DNA of 64,000 nt. Origin: an uncultured Pseudodesulfovibrio sp. GTDB lineage: Bacteria > Desulfobacterota > Desulfovibrionia > Desulfovibrionales > Desulfovibrionaceae. Numbering within the stretch: the first letter of the stretch is position 1; the number at the start of each line of letters is the position of its first letter. Below the pieces are notes generated by a model, which saw nothing but the letters and a program-made list of their open reading frames with translations, had not been told where the DNA came from and ran no database searches. Where the stretch lies: NCBI RefSeq assembly GCF_963662885.1, contig NZ_OY760059.1, forward strand, positions 744,001 through 808,000. The letters are read 5' to 3'. This document shows positions 1-8,334 of this stretch, piece by piece. The position numbers were made by a program, and so were the translations under genes.

Positions 1-2
1 CC

Positions 3-386
3 GGCACAAGGAGGACGTCCCCGTCCGCCGAGGATCGGGCCGTGCTCCTGGAAACCGATGCTGCCGGTGCCGCACACGATGTCCGGCGGCAATCCGCCCG
101 GGACGCAGCCCGGTTGCGTGAGGACCGCGAACGGGAACGGTCCAGAGGCAACGCTGGCTGGGGCGGTTCGGGGCTGGACATGTCCGGGTCCAGGGCGATC
201 ATTCGCGATGCGGAACGGCTACAGGACCGACAGGACGAAGAGGACGTCCTTTTCGAAGGCGAACAGGACGCCCGGACCGGGCTGCGATCGGCCCGAAACC
301 GCGCGAACATGCTGCGCATCGGTGAGACCGGCTCCGCCGAACGTTCCATCCTGTCGCTGGGCTCGAAGGTCTACGGGAGGAACTGA
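3..386 (+). CDS. Partial phage virion protein (C-terminal end)
   Basis: This reading frame is open from the left edge of the window to a TGA at 384-386, so only the C-terminal 127 residues or so are present and the start lies outside. It is rich in Arg, Glu and Asp, with charged helix-like stretches, and ends LSLGSKVYGRN. It stops two bases before the T7-type tail-fibre gene and runs in the same direction, so it belongs to the same late phage operon. An internal virion or tail-tube protein usually sits here in T7-like gene orders; that identity is inferred from position only. No domain is recognisable. The competing frame that starts at 58 overlaps the next gene and is less likely. Confidence 0.5.
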   Translation, partial: GTRRTSPSAEDRAVLLETDAAGAAHDVRRQSARDAARLREDRERERSRGNAGWGGSGLDMSGSRAIIRDAERLQDRQDEEDVLFEGEQDARTGLRSARNRANMLRIGETGSAERSILSLGSKVYGRN

Positions 387-388
387 TC

Positions 389-1384
389 ATGACGATATCC
401 TCAACCGAGACCAAGGCGATTTATGTCGGGGACGGGTCCACGAACACCTTCCCCGTGCCGTTCATGTTCCTGCGCAACGAGGACATCCGGGTCCTGCTCG
501 TTGACGAGTACGGCCTGGAGCTGCCCCGTTTTGAAGGAATCGACTACACTCTTTCCGGAGTCGGCGACCAGATGGGCGGGACATGCGTCCTTTTCGAGCC
601 GCCCGCTACGGGGCGGACCGTGGTCATCCGACGTGAACCGGCATTGGTCCAGGAAGTGGATTACGTGGAGAATGACGCCTTTCCGGCCGCCACCCACGAA
701 GCCGCCCTGGACAAGCTGACCATGATCTGCCAGGCCCTGGCCGAAAAGCTGGACCGCGCTCTGACCTTCAGGATTTCCTCGGCCGTGACCGGCGTGAACC
801 TGCCCGAACCCGGGCCCGATCTCGTGCTTGCCTGGAACGCCGAAGGAAACGACCTGGTCAACAAGGATGTGGCCGGGGCGGGCGGCCTGACCGTTCCGGT
901 GCCTATCAGCCAGGGCGGCACCAACGCGGACAACCCGGCCGAGGCCCTGTTCAATCTGGGCTTTGGTGCCGTGGGCGTGACCGTGGCCGGGTGCGAGGAA
1001 GAGGCCGAGGTTCTGGCTGCCATCGGGGCCGAACCGGCGGACGCGGATCTGCTCAAGGCTGACAAACCGGGCTTGCTGCGGGCCGCTTATGGTGACGACG
1101 TCCAGGTTCACTCCGGTCCGGACCTGTCCGGGCTTGCCGTTGTCCGCAACCATGTGGCCTGGACCCTGACGGGCGCGAGCCTGTTCAGCGACGTCTCTCT
1201 GCCCTATGACGGGACCTACGTCTTTCACGTCTATCCCGGCGGCAACAGCCTGGCCCTGGCTGCGAGCTACAAGAGCGACGGGTTGCTGCCGTCGCCGTCC
1301 CTGAATGCCGGGGAGATCCGGATCGCGGTGGAACAGTTCAACGCGCGCAAGACCATCGTGTCCCTGCAGAACGTGGAGGTGTAG
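389..1384 (+). CDS. Phage tail fibre protein, T7 tail-fibre N-terminal-like
   Basis: Predicted 331-residue tail-fibre or tail-attachment subunit. The first 130 residues have the pattern of the T7 gp17-like N-terminal domain: a short beta-rich start with YVGDGSTNTFPVPF, then a tripod-like segment with VVIRREP and FPAATHEAALDKLTM followed by a helix. In this family that domain attaches the fibre to the virion while the C-terminus contacts the host. The C-terminal half is Gly/Ala/Asp-rich and not recognisable, as expected for a fast-evolving receptor-binding part. It starts at ATG 389 after a GGGAGG ribosome-binding site and is followed, across a one-base gap, by the next tail gene. It is part of a prophage remnant or intact prophage extending left. 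Confidence 0.85.
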   Translation: MTISSTETKAIYVGDGSTNTFPVPFMFLRNEDIRVLLVDEYGLELPRFEGIDYTLSGVGDQMGGTCVLFEPPATGRTVVIRREPALVQEVDYVENDAFPAATHEAALDKLTMICQALAEKLDRALTFRISSAVTGVNLPEPGPDLVLAWNAEGNDLVNKDVAGAGGLTVPVPISQGGTNADNPAEALFNLGFGAVGVTVAGCEEEAEVLAAIGAEPADADLLKADKPGLLRAAYGDDVQVHSGPDLSGLAVVRNHVAWTLTGASLFSDVSLPYDGTYVFHVYPGGNSLALAASYKSDGLLPSPSLNAGEIRIAVEQFNARKTIVSLQNVEV

Positions 1385-1385
1385 C

Positions 1386-3158
1386 GTGCTGACTGCCAAG
1401 GAAACCGGTGGGCAAAGCGGCGTTTTCTCGCCGCCCATTGCCTATTCCGCATTGTGTGAGGCCGGATTCATCTCGGTAGGGGCGATGGCCGACGAGACGA
1501 GCATGGCCTTGGGGTGGAAGCCCTCTGCGGTGGACACGGCCTACCCGCTGTGCGATCCGACGCACCACTATCTGCTGACCATCCGCAAGACAGGGACCGA
1601 GGTCACGGTCTGGAAGCAGGACATTGAGTTGGGGCGATACACGACCTCGGCCGCGACCTGCGCGGAACTGCTGACCGAGGCATTGGCCGCCTTTGCCGGG
1701 TCGTCCAAGGGCTATGTGTCCCGGCTGATAGTGGCGCAGAGCGCCCTGGACTACACGGGCTTCTACCGGCCGTCGTCCCGTGTGCCCGGGTTGTGGGTCC
1801 CACGCAGTCCGGTCGGACTGACCATCCACACCCGACTCGACTTCACCGACGCGGCCGACTTGGGCGCGGACTCCTCCGGCAACGGTTACCACTGGACGTT
1901 GCCGGGGGCGAGTCAATCCATGGACACGCCCAGCAACAACCACTGTACGTTCAACCCCCTCGATCCGTTGACCGTGGGAACCTTGAGCGACGGCAACCTG
2001 ACGACCACGGGTGACGCCACGGTGACCATGCATCCGACGAGCGGGCAATGGTACTATGAGAGAAATGGTGTCGGCGTGTCCTACGACGCGGACGCCAACG
2101 GTCCATTCAATCCGGTATTGGGTGCGGGAACCTACAACTTCGGGGCGACCGCCTGGAACGGTATCGGTCCTGTGGGCAACGAATGTCCCTTGTGCGACTC
2201 CTGCCTGCCCGAACCGGGCATATTGGATTCTGCAGCGCATTACCATGTCTCCATGTTCATCGCCGACGGTTCGGCGCAGGCCATCGAGGTGGGTTTTGAC
2301 GCGGAGGGCGAAGATTGGCTTCTGGTGCTCAAGGGGCTCGGCTCACAGCCCTGGTACTGGATCAACACGGTATGCGGCCTGAATCGGTTCATCGATCCGG
2401 CCTCGGCCGCCGGGGAGTCCGGCCTGTCCACGCCGGTTTCCGTTTCGGGCAGCACCATCACGCTTCCGGCGGACATCCTGACCGGCGGGACGGCGTATTC
2501 CGTCATGGTTCTCAAGGTCGGGGCGGATACTGGGTTCGATATCGTGACCTACACCGGCGACGGAGCAACGCCGCATATGGTGAACCACGCACTGGGCCAA
2601 ATCCCTTTCATGTTCGCCGTGTTCGGGCGGTCCGCCGCCAGCGACAAATCCACCTATTGGGAGAAATGCGGGCCCGGCAAGCGCATCGACCTGGCATACG
2701 CCTCGGGGCAGATTGCCGGCGTCTGGGGCGGAACGTCGCCTACCTCCGCCCAGTTTGCGGTGGCCGGGACATACCCTGACTCCAACGCAGCCGGGAGCTC
2801 GTTTGTGGCTTTTCTGTTCGCCAGGACAGAGGTCGTCAGGGAGTTCGGCTACGTGGGCAACGGTTCCGGGGACGGCCCGTTTTGTGCCACGGACGGGGCC
2901 ATCGAGCGGATAGAGTTCCTGCGCGCCCGCTACTACGGGTATGGCTGGAACAATCTGGATACGGTCCGAGATCCGGCCAACGTCATGTCCAGGACCCTTC
3001 GCCCGCACGAAGACGCTGCCGAGGCCGTGGCCGATGCCCTGGTCATGACGTCCATAGGTTTCAAGCCGATGACCGCCGCTCCCGCGTTCAACGCCGACGG
3101 CGAGGAATATCTTGGCCTGGCTCTGGGCAGGCAAACCAAATACCGAAACGCTTTCTAA
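1386..3158 (+). CDS. Phage tail protein with DUF7483-like C-terminal repeats
   Basis: Predicted 590-residue structural phage protein. GTG 1386 is chosen because GGAGG at 1375-1379 lies six bases upstream and the preceding gene stops at 1384; a frame extension back to 1305 would overlap that gene. The middle contains concanavalin/SPRY-like beta-rich sequence. The C-terminal part, from about residue 390, has the features GDGATPHMVNH, LGQIPFMFAV and YVGNGSGDGPF that are typical of the DUF7483 domain in phage tail and host-recognition proteins. It is expected to form a beta-sandwich at the distal tail. It lies between the fibre gene and the chaperone gene, consistent with an adhesin or fibre tip. 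Host receptor unknown. Confidence 0.75.
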   Translation: MLTAKETGGQSGVFSPPIAYSALCEAGFISVGAMADETSMALGWKPSAVDTAYPLCDPTHHYLLTIRKTGTEVTVWKQDIELGRYTTSAATCAELLTEALAAFAGSSKGYVSRLIVAQSALDYTGFYRPSSRVPGLWVPRSPVGLTIHTRLDFTDAADLGADSSGNGYHWTLPGASQSMDTPSNNHCTFNPLDPLTVGTLSDGNLTTTGDATVTMHPTSGQWYYERNGVGVSYDADANGPFNPVLGAGTYNFGATAWNGIGPVGNECPLCDSCLPEPGILDSAAHYHVSMFIADGSAQAIEVGFDAEGEDWLLVLKGLGSQPWYWINTVCGLNRFIDPASAAGESGLSTPVSVSGSTITLPADILTGGTAYSVMVLKVGADTGFDIVTYTGDGATPHMVNHALGQIPFMFAVFGRSAASDKSTYWEKCGPGKRIDLAYASGQIAGVWGGTSPTSAQFAVAGTYPDSNAAGSSFVAFLFARTEVVREFGYVGNGSGDGPFCATDGAIERIEFLRARYYGYGWNNLDTVRDPANVMSRTLRPHEDAAEAVADALVMTSIGFKPMTAAPAFNADGEEYLGLALGRQTKYRNAF

Positions 3159-3169
3159 GGAGAACAGCC

Positions 3170-3604
3170 ATGTGGAAATACCCCGACGGAACCTGTCGCC
3201 AGAACCCTCCGGCCCGCGTGCAATACGCCGGATACATCCGTAACTTTGCGGACCTTTCTCCGGCCGAGCGCGATGAGATCGGCTTTAACGAAGCCATGCC
3301 GTGCAGGCGTGAGCCTTTTACCGTGTACGAGACAAAATGGACCAAGGGCGAGGATCTGGTGTTTCGCGAAACCGCAATCAGTACCGTGGTGGACGAAACC
3401 GCCCGGGATGCGGCCGAGGCCGAAACCATCCGTGCGCAGCGCGACCGGATGCTGGCCGAGAGCGACTGGACCCAACTGGCCGACGCGCCGCTGGATGACG
3501 CCGAAAGGATGCTCTGGGCGGCCACCCGCCAGTCCCTTCGCGACGTGCCGCAACAGGCCGGGTTCCCCCATGCCGTGGCCTGGCCCGAAAATCCGATGGC
3601 CTAG
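3170..3604 (+). CDS. Phage tail assembly chaperone-like protein
   Basis: Predicted 144-residue protein, started at ATG 3170 behind the AAGGAGA ribosome-binding site at 3157-3163. The C-terminal 60 residues read RDRMLAESDWTQLADAPL, then a helix and VPQQAGFPHAVAWPENP. This is the signature of the phage tail-assembly chaperone family (Phage_tail_APC), small proteins at the end of tail-fibre operons that help fibres or tail tips assemble. The N-terminal half (WKYPDGTCRQNPPARVQYAGYIRN) resembles the short leader domains of such proteins. It is the last phage gene seen; from 3746 on the genes are chromosomal and on the other strand, so the prophage boundary probably lies between 3604 and 3746. Confidence 0.8.
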   Translation: MWKYPDGTCRQNPPARVQYAGYIRNFADLSPAERDEIGFNEAMPCRREPFTVYETKWTKGEDLVFRETAISTVVDETARDAAEAETIRAQRDRMLAESDWTQLADAPLDDAERMLWAATRQSLRDVPQQAGFPHAVAWPENPMA

Positions 3605-3649
3605 TCCGCCAAGAAATACATCGACACCCCTACCTTCCCACCTCAACAC

Positions 3650-3677
3650 GGGCGCGTTCCTTTCGGGGGACGCGCCC
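3650..3677 (+). terminator. Hairpin ending the phage tail operon
   Basis: A perfect 8-bp stem (GGGCGCGT at 3650-3657, ACGCGCCC at 3670-3677) lies 46 bases after the chaperone gene. The downstream tract is CCTCTGTTTG, so T-richness is weak. Its position makes it a plausible end of the tail operon transcript. Confidence 0.4.
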
Positions 3678-3745
3678 CCTCTGTTTGGGGAGTATGGAGA
3701 CGATAAAAGGGATTTAGAGGCCCTGGTTCTGACCTTGGTGCGGGG

Positions 3746-4258
3746 TTATTCTGCGGTCAGTCGGGTGATCTGTTCGTGGAAATCGGGGTAGCGTTCAATC
3801 AACTCGGCGCGGTTGCCATGGGCATAGTCCTCGTATTCGAAGCCCGGAGCCACGGTGCAGCCCATGAGCGCGAAATCCGCTCCGGGCAGCAGGCGCAAAC
3901 CCTGCCACGCGTTGCGTGGGACCACGATCTGCGGACGTTGTCCGGCCAGGACGTCGTTGCCGAAAAGAATGATCTCGCCCGATCCGTCCGGGTGGAGCTG
4001 GAGCATCTCGCAAGGGCCGCCGGCATAGAAGTGAAAGATCTCGTCGGACAGAAGCCGGTGCATGTGCGAATAGGTGTCCGGGGTCAGCAGATAGTAGATG
4101 GCGGTGCCGAAAGCGCGCGGTCCGGCATAGCGTCCCGGCAGGACCTCGCGGGGCAGGGATTCGTCGGCCCGGTGGGTCTCACGAAACCAGCCGCCCTCCT
4201 CGGGGTGGGGCGTCAACTTGAGATGGTCAATGATTTCCCTGGCTGTCGGTGCGGTCAT
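3746..4258 (-). CDS. DUF985 / cupin_5 family protein
   Basis: 170-residue cytosolic protein of the DUF985 (cupin_5) family. Characteristic family elements are visible: HPEEGGWFRETHR near the N-terminus, TAIYYLLTP, the cupin-type FHFYAGGPCEMLQLHPDG strand pair, RPQIVVPRNAWQGLRLLPG, and the C-terminal APGFEYEDY. The family forms a small beta-barrel; its substrate is not generally known. It follows slyX on the minus strand with an 8-base gap, so the two are probably co-transcribed. Length is normal for the family. Confidence 0.85.
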   Translation of the reverse strand: MTAPTAREIIDHLKLTPHPEEGGWFRETHRADESLPREVLPGRYAGPRAFGTAIYYLLTPDTYSHMHRLLSDEIFHFYAGGPCEMLQLHPDGSGEIILFGNDVLAGQRPQIVVPRNAWQGLRLLPGADFALMGCTVAPGFEYEDYAHGNRAELIERYPDFHEQITRLTAE

Positions 4259-4266
4259 GCCTTCCC

Positions 4267-4476
4267 CTAACCGTTGTAATGGGGCGGCGGAACGTCCGGC
4301 GGACCGGAGCCGTCGATTTCCTCGTCCAGGGCGCGGATTTTTTTGGCCAATCGTTCCACCAGGCGCATGAGATCCTCGATCTGCTTCTGCTGGTCGAAAA
4401 TCTGGTCGCTCAGTTTTTCCATTGTCCGGTCCTGAAGCGCGACCAGGCTTTCCAAACGTTCTATTCTGTCGTCCAT
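4267..4476 (-). CDS. slyX: SlyX family protein
   Basis: 69-residue protein of the SlyX family: a single amphipathic helix with heptad-like spacing (IERLESLVALQDRTMEKLSDQ, then QKQIEDLMRLVERLAKKI) followed by the typical Pro-rich tail ending PPPHYNG. SlyX proteins form short coiled-coil trimers of unclear function. ATG 4476 is preferred over a longer start at 4509 because AAGGAGGA sits directly upstream (4481-4488). It is probably the first gene of a two-gene unit with the DUF985 cupin. Confidence 0.85.
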   Translation of the reverse strand: MDDRIERLESLVALQDRTMEKLSDQIFDQQKQIEDLMRLVERLAKKIRALDEEIDGSGPPDVPPPHYNG

Positions 4477-4549
4477 GCTGTCCTCCTTGATGGGCAGAGT
4501 ATGCGCCATGGGCGTTGGGTTGGCAACGCCCAGCGCCGAGCGGATGCGG

Positions 4550-5434
4550 TCATCCCCGGTTGGTCAGGTACACGCCGCTGATGATCATGACGCCGCCCAC
4601 GGCCAGGGAGAGGTGGATGGGTTCGTTCAGGAGCATGAATCCCGTGAGCACGGCGAACGCAGGGACCATGTTGATGAAAATGCCCGCTCTGGACGCGCCG
4701 ATGATGCTGATGGCCCGATAGTACCAGTAGTAGGCCAGCGCCGTGGCCAGGAAGCCGAGGAAGACCACGCAGCCCCAGTCCACCGGCCGGACGTTGGCAA
4801 AGTCGGCGATCAGCCCTTCGGCCAGGGCCGCGGGCAGGAGCATCAGTGTGCCGGTGAAGCTCGACCAGGCCACTGAAGTCAGCGGGGGCAGGTGCTTCAT
4901 GACCGCGCGGCCGCCCATGGTGTAGGCGGTCCAGCTGGCCACGCAGCCCAGGATCATGAAGTCGCCGCGGCTCACGCCTCCGCTCAGGAGAGCCAGCGGG
5001 TCGCCGTCCGCGATGACCACGGACACGCCCACCAGGGAGATGAGCGCTCCGGCGGCGCGAAGCGGCCCGAACCGCTCCCCGCAGAACAGTGCCGAGATCA
5101 GGGCGATGCACACGGGCGTGCAGGCCACGATGAGCGCGGCGCGCCCGGCGGAAATGGATTGCAGGCCGGTGAAGAAGAAATAGCTGTAGGCAAAGACGCC
5201 GGTGGCCCCCAGAAAGATGACCGGCAGAATCTGGTTGCGCCGCAACCGGGGCAGCTGTCCGTCGGCCCGCCAGCACATATAGAGCAGGATGATCGAGGCC
5301 AGGCCGAAGCGCAGGAAGGCGGCGGTCATGGGATGCACCGACTGGGCCAGGACGCGCCCGGCCACCCAGGTGCCGCCCCACAGCATCATGCTCAACACGA
5401 GCAGGACGTAGGTGTAGGTCAGGGATTGCTTCAT
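4550..5434 (-). CDS. EamA/DMT family transporter
   Basis: 294-residue inner-membrane protein with about ten hydrophobic segments arranged as two EamA repeats (roughly residues 10-140 and 150-290). Typical motifs are LWGGTWVAGRVL in TM1, TPVCIALISALFCGERFG closing the first repeat, and MLLNEPIHLSLAVGGVMIISG closing the second. DMT-family proteins export small metabolites such as amino acids or drugs; no substrate can be assigned. The start at 5434 (MKQSLTYTY) is chosen because the first transmembrane helix follows at once; a longer open frame to 5749 encodes low-complexity sequence and overlaps the next gene. No strong ribosome-binding site is seen before this ATG. Confidence 0.85.
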   Translation of the reverse strand: MKQSLTYTYVLLVLSMMLWGGTWVAGRVLAQSVHPMTAAFLRFGLASIILLYMCWRADGQLPRLRRNQILPVIFLGATGVFAYSYFFFTGLQSISAGRAALIVACTPVCIALISALFCGERFGPLRAAGALISLVGVSVVIADGDPLALLSGGVSRGDFMILGCVASWTAYTMGGRAVMKHLPPLTSVAWSSFTGTLMLLPAALAEGLIADFANVRPVDWGCVVFLGFLATALAYYWYYRAISIIGASRAGIFINMVPAFAVLTGFMLLNEPIHLSLAVGGVMIISGVYLTNRG

Positions 5435-5528
5435 GGTCGGTGGGATATACGCGCGAACGCACGAATTATCCAGCCCCGAGACAGGGCTTTTCCCTATGGC
5501 TCCCATCACCCGTGGCGATGGGCGATTA

Positions 5529-6710
5529 CTACTCTGCGCCGCCTTTTTTCGTTCCGGCGTACAGCTCGTATTCCAGCAGGCGGCATTCGATCTTGGCGTT
5601 CCAGAAGACTCTGCGCCGCTTGGTGCGCAGGCCCACGCACTTGGCCAGGTCCATGTTGCCGGTGAAGATGAATCCGGTCTTGCCCCCGCAGCTCTGCTTG
5701 AAGAAGTCTCCGATGCCCTTGTAGACCGCCTTGAGCGATTCGATCTCACCCAGCCGGATGCCGTATTCGGGGTTGAGCATGACTATGCCGGGCCCCTCGG
5801 GGACCTCGGTCTGGGTGAAGTCGCAGACCTGAAATTCGATGAAGTCGCCCACCCCGGCGAGGCGCGCGTTGTCCCTGGCTGCTTCGATGGCTTCGGGATC
5901 GTGGTCGGTGGCGATGATCTTCCCCTTGATCTCCGGGACCTCCGCGTCCTCGGCCTGGCCCAGCAGATCGTCCCACGCCTCGGGGTCGTAGCCGATCACG
6001 CGCATGAAGGCGAACTCGTCGCGCAGCAGGCCGGGCGCACCGTTCATGGCCATGAGCGCGGCCTCGATGGGCAGGGTGCCGGACCCGCACATGGGCGCGA
6101 TGAAATGCCCGCCTTCCCCGGCCAGCCGGGGCCAGTCCGCGGCCAGGATGCAGGCGGCGGCCAGGGTCTCCTGCATGGGGGCCTTGTGCGGCCGTTTGCG
6201 GTAGCCGCGTCGGGGCAGGGGCTCGCCCGTGGTGTCCAGATACAGGGTGGCCTTGTTCTCCCGCCAGTGCAGGAACAGACAGACTCCGGTCGTGTTGGGG
6301 CCGGAATCTGGGCGGGAGCCGGTCAGCTCCGTGAACCGGTCGGCCACCGCGTCCTTGACCCGCAGTCCGGCGAACCGGGCGTCGTTGACCGTGGTGTCGC
6401 GCACCGAGGCGTCCACCCGGAAGTATCCGTCCGCCGGGATGTACTCTTCCCACTGGATGCCTTTCACCTCGCGGTACAGCTCGTCCGCGTCAAAGGCCCG
6501 GAACCGCTTCAGCTCGAAGAGCACCCTGTGGCCGGTGCGCACCCACAGGTTCAGACGCATGCAGTCGTTCAGCGAGCCGTGGACCTCCACGCCCGCGTCC
6601 AGGGGAATGGTCCGGGCAAAGCCCAGGGCAGAGAGTTCTCCGGCAAGGTACTCGGGCATGTCCCGAGGGCAGGTTACCAGGATGGGGGCGGTGTCGGTAA
6701 ATTTTGTCAT
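5529..6710 (-). CDS. THUMP-domain class I RNA methyltransferase (RlmL/YpsC-like)
   Basis: 393-residue protein: an N-terminal THUMP RNA-binding region (about residues 10-165), then a Rossmann methyltransferase domain. The SAM-binding motif is FIAPMCGSGTLPIEAA and acidic motif II is IIATDHD. The catalytic loop reads MLNPEYG, the N-P-x-Y signature of amino-group methylases. Relatives (RlmL N-terminal half, YpsC) make m2G in 23S rRNA; the exact target here is inferred only. ATG 6710 is chosen since upstream sequence to 6803 is not family-like. It lies 19 bases downstream of a membrane-protein gene on the same strand. Confidence 0.85.
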   Translation of the reverse strand: MTKFTDTAPILVTCPRDMPEYLAGELSALGFARTIPLDAGVEVHGSLNDCMRLNLWVRTGHRVLFELKRFRAFDADELYREVKGIQWEEYIPADGYFRVDASVRDTTVNDARFAGLRVKDAVADRFTELTGSRPDSGPNTTGVCLFLHWRENKATLYLDTTGEPLPRRGYRKRPHKAPMQETLAAACILAADWPRLAGEGGHFIAPMCGSGTLPIEAALMAMNGAPGLLRDEFAFMRVIGYDPEAWDDLLGQAEDAEVPEIKGKIIATDHDPEAIEAARDNARLAGVGDFIEFQVCDFTQTEVPEGPGIVMLNPEYGIRLGEIESLKAVYKGIGDFFKQSCGGKTGFIFTGNMDLAKCVGLRTKRRRVFWNAKIECRLLEYELYAGTKKGGAE

Positions 6711-6729
6711 GTTCGCTCGCAGGTCCGGT

Positions 6730-8025
6730 CTAAAGGGGACGCATATCCCATTCGTCGGCCGGATCGTCTTCTGGTTGGGGCTTGGGAGCCGGTTCAAATC
6801 CACGGGTATCGGGTATGTCGGCTCGTTCCGGAGCGGGAGCGTTTCGGCGTGCGGACAGGGCCAGGAACAAACCCAGCCCGGCCGTGACGCCCATGGTCGG
6901 CTCGTAGAACAGCGGGGTGGCCATGCCCTGCACGAACAGGACCGCGACCAGTCCCGCGCCCATGCGCGTCGGCCGCCGGAAGACCAGAATGAAAAGTCCG
7001 ACCAGGCAGAGAGTGGGCAGAATGGCTCCCCAGCCGAGGATGAAGCGCAGCCAGAAGGACGGCACCTGGTTCAAATGCGCTCCGAACATGGCGAAAGTAC
7101 CCGTGACCCGTTCCCAGACCGGAACCATCTCCGGCGGGAAGGTGAAGGGCAGGGCGTGTGCCAGCGGCAGCCCGGCGATCAGGGTGGACGGGGACTGCGC
7201 GAACAGCAACATAGACTTGGCCCACAGCCAGTAGTCCACGTACCGGCTCAGATCCGAAGGTGTGACCGGCAGCAGGAAGGTCGCACCCAGGGCCGCGAAA
7301 CAGGCCAGAAACACGGCCGTACGCAGCATCCTGCCGCCCCGTCCGAAACAGAGGTAGATCCAGGCTGCGGCGAACAGCCCGGTGCGTGACAGCGTGGCCA
7401 GCAGCCCGGCCAGGATCAAGGCCCGATACAACGGCGCGCCCTGGTCCGGTTCATACAGGCCGTTATCCGTAGGCCCGGGCTTGAGCGAAGCGCACAGGCA
7501 GACGAGCAGCAGCCCGGACAGCAGGTCGGCGTTGCCGATCCAGCGCAAGGAGGGGGCGGTTCGGAAAATGAACGCTTCCACACCCAGGTCCAGCACGCAA
7601 AGCAGCCCGAGCACCGCTCCCCATCGCTGAAAATCCCCCCGGTCGGGCGCACCAAAGGTGATGGTCCACAGCCAGCAGAAGCAGACCAAGACCACCGGCG
7701 TCAGTTCCGGCACATAGGGCGTGAGATTTTCCAGTTGGTAGAAGAGGTTTTCCTGATACAGAATCACGATGGCCGCCAGCCCGGCGAACATGGCCAGCTC
7801 CATGAAGAAACGGGGCCGCATCTGCTGGCCGGACCGCCGGAACAGGATGGCGTGCACCGTGCCCAGGGCGGCCAGGATGAGCCAGGGCAAAAAGGGCGAG
7901 CTCTCAGGGCCGGGACCGGCGAACCGAGAGAGCAGGGTCCCCAGGGGGACCGCCGCACAGGCCACGGCCAGGGGCAGCGCCGCCAGCCAGGATCGCGTCC
8001 ATTTCTTGGGCTGTTCCTGTTCCAT
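6730..8025 (-). CDS. Polytopic membrane protein of unknown function
   Basis: About 431 residues with roughly ten hydrophobic segments spread from residue 15 to 385, and a hydrophilic Pro/Asp/Glu-rich C-terminal tail of about 45 residues (ends DEWDMRPL). The helices, the long loop around residues 255-320 and the motif LATLSRTGLFAAAWIY vaguely recall O-antigen ligase/polymerase-like proteins, but no diagnostic motif is clear, so no function is given. Start is uncertain: ATG 8025, GTG 8031 and TTG 8037 are in frame, and AGAGGT just upstream favours GTG 8031. It precedes the RNA methyltransferase gene by 19 bases and may be co-transcribed with it. Confidence 0.7.
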   Translation of the reverse strand: MEQEQPKKWTRSWLAALPLAVACAAVPLGTLLSRFAGPGPESSPFLPWLILAALGTVHAILFRRSGQQMRPRFFMELAMFAGLAAIVILYQENLFYQLENLTPYVPELTPVVLVCFCWLWTITFGAPDRGDFQRWGAVLGLLCVLDLGVEAFIFRTAPSLRWIGNADLLSGLLLVCLCASLKPGPTDNGLYEPDQGAPLYRALILAGLLATLSRTGLFAAAWIYLCFGRGGRMLRTAVFLACFAALGATFLLPVTPSDLSRYVDYWLWAKSMLLFAQSPSTLIAGLPLAHALPFTFPPEMVPVWERVTGTFAMFGAHLNQVPSFWLRFILGWGAILPTLCLVGLFILVFRRPTRMGAGLVAVLFVQGMATPLFYEPTMGVTAGLGLFLALSARRNAPAPERADIPDTRGFEPAPKPQPEDDPADEWDMRPL

Positions 8026-8170
8026 ACGCACCGTCAATTACCTCTTTGGCCACCGCAGGTAAAGGTGGGTCTTCGACTCGTAAAAAGGTTTTTTTCAATG
8101 ATTCCGGGCAATCTTTTTTTCACCGATGGCCGGAATTCGAGCCTTTTGCGATGCCCAATTCTCTAGATAA

Positions 8171-8201
8171 TTTCTCGAAATTATTGTGATATTTCGAGAA
8201 A
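8171..8201. promoter_or_regulatory. 11-bp perfect inverted repeat, candidate operator
   Basis: TTTCTCGAAAT at 8171-8181 and its exact reverse complement at 8191-8201 are separated by nine bases. The 297-bp intergenic region (8038-8334) is AT-rich and lies between divergently transcribed genes (membrane protein left, lipoprotein right). Long perfect dyads in such places are usually repressor or activator sites; the regulator is unknown. There is no T-tract, so it is not a terminator. Confidence 0.45.
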
Positions 8202-8334
8202 CAGTTCGTGCTGTCCGACAACCTCTTCAAATGTTTCAATAATATTGTCCTCTGCGTGGGAATAGTATAGGGTTGCGATGTGTTACCAAGCCTGGGGGGG
8301 CATGCGTGGACAGTTCGCAGTGACTGGAGAGTCC

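Noticed and set aside
4461..5462. Long frame of 333 codons antisense-frame within the EamA gene
   Set aside because: It is Arg/Pro/His-rich, typical of a shifted frame in GC-rich DNA, and overlaps a clear ten-helix transporter.
6784..6815. GGTTCAAATCC, similar to a tRNA T-loop
   Set aside because: It lies inside the coding sequence of the membrane protein (6730-8025), and no acceptor stem, anticodon arm or D-arm can be built around it.
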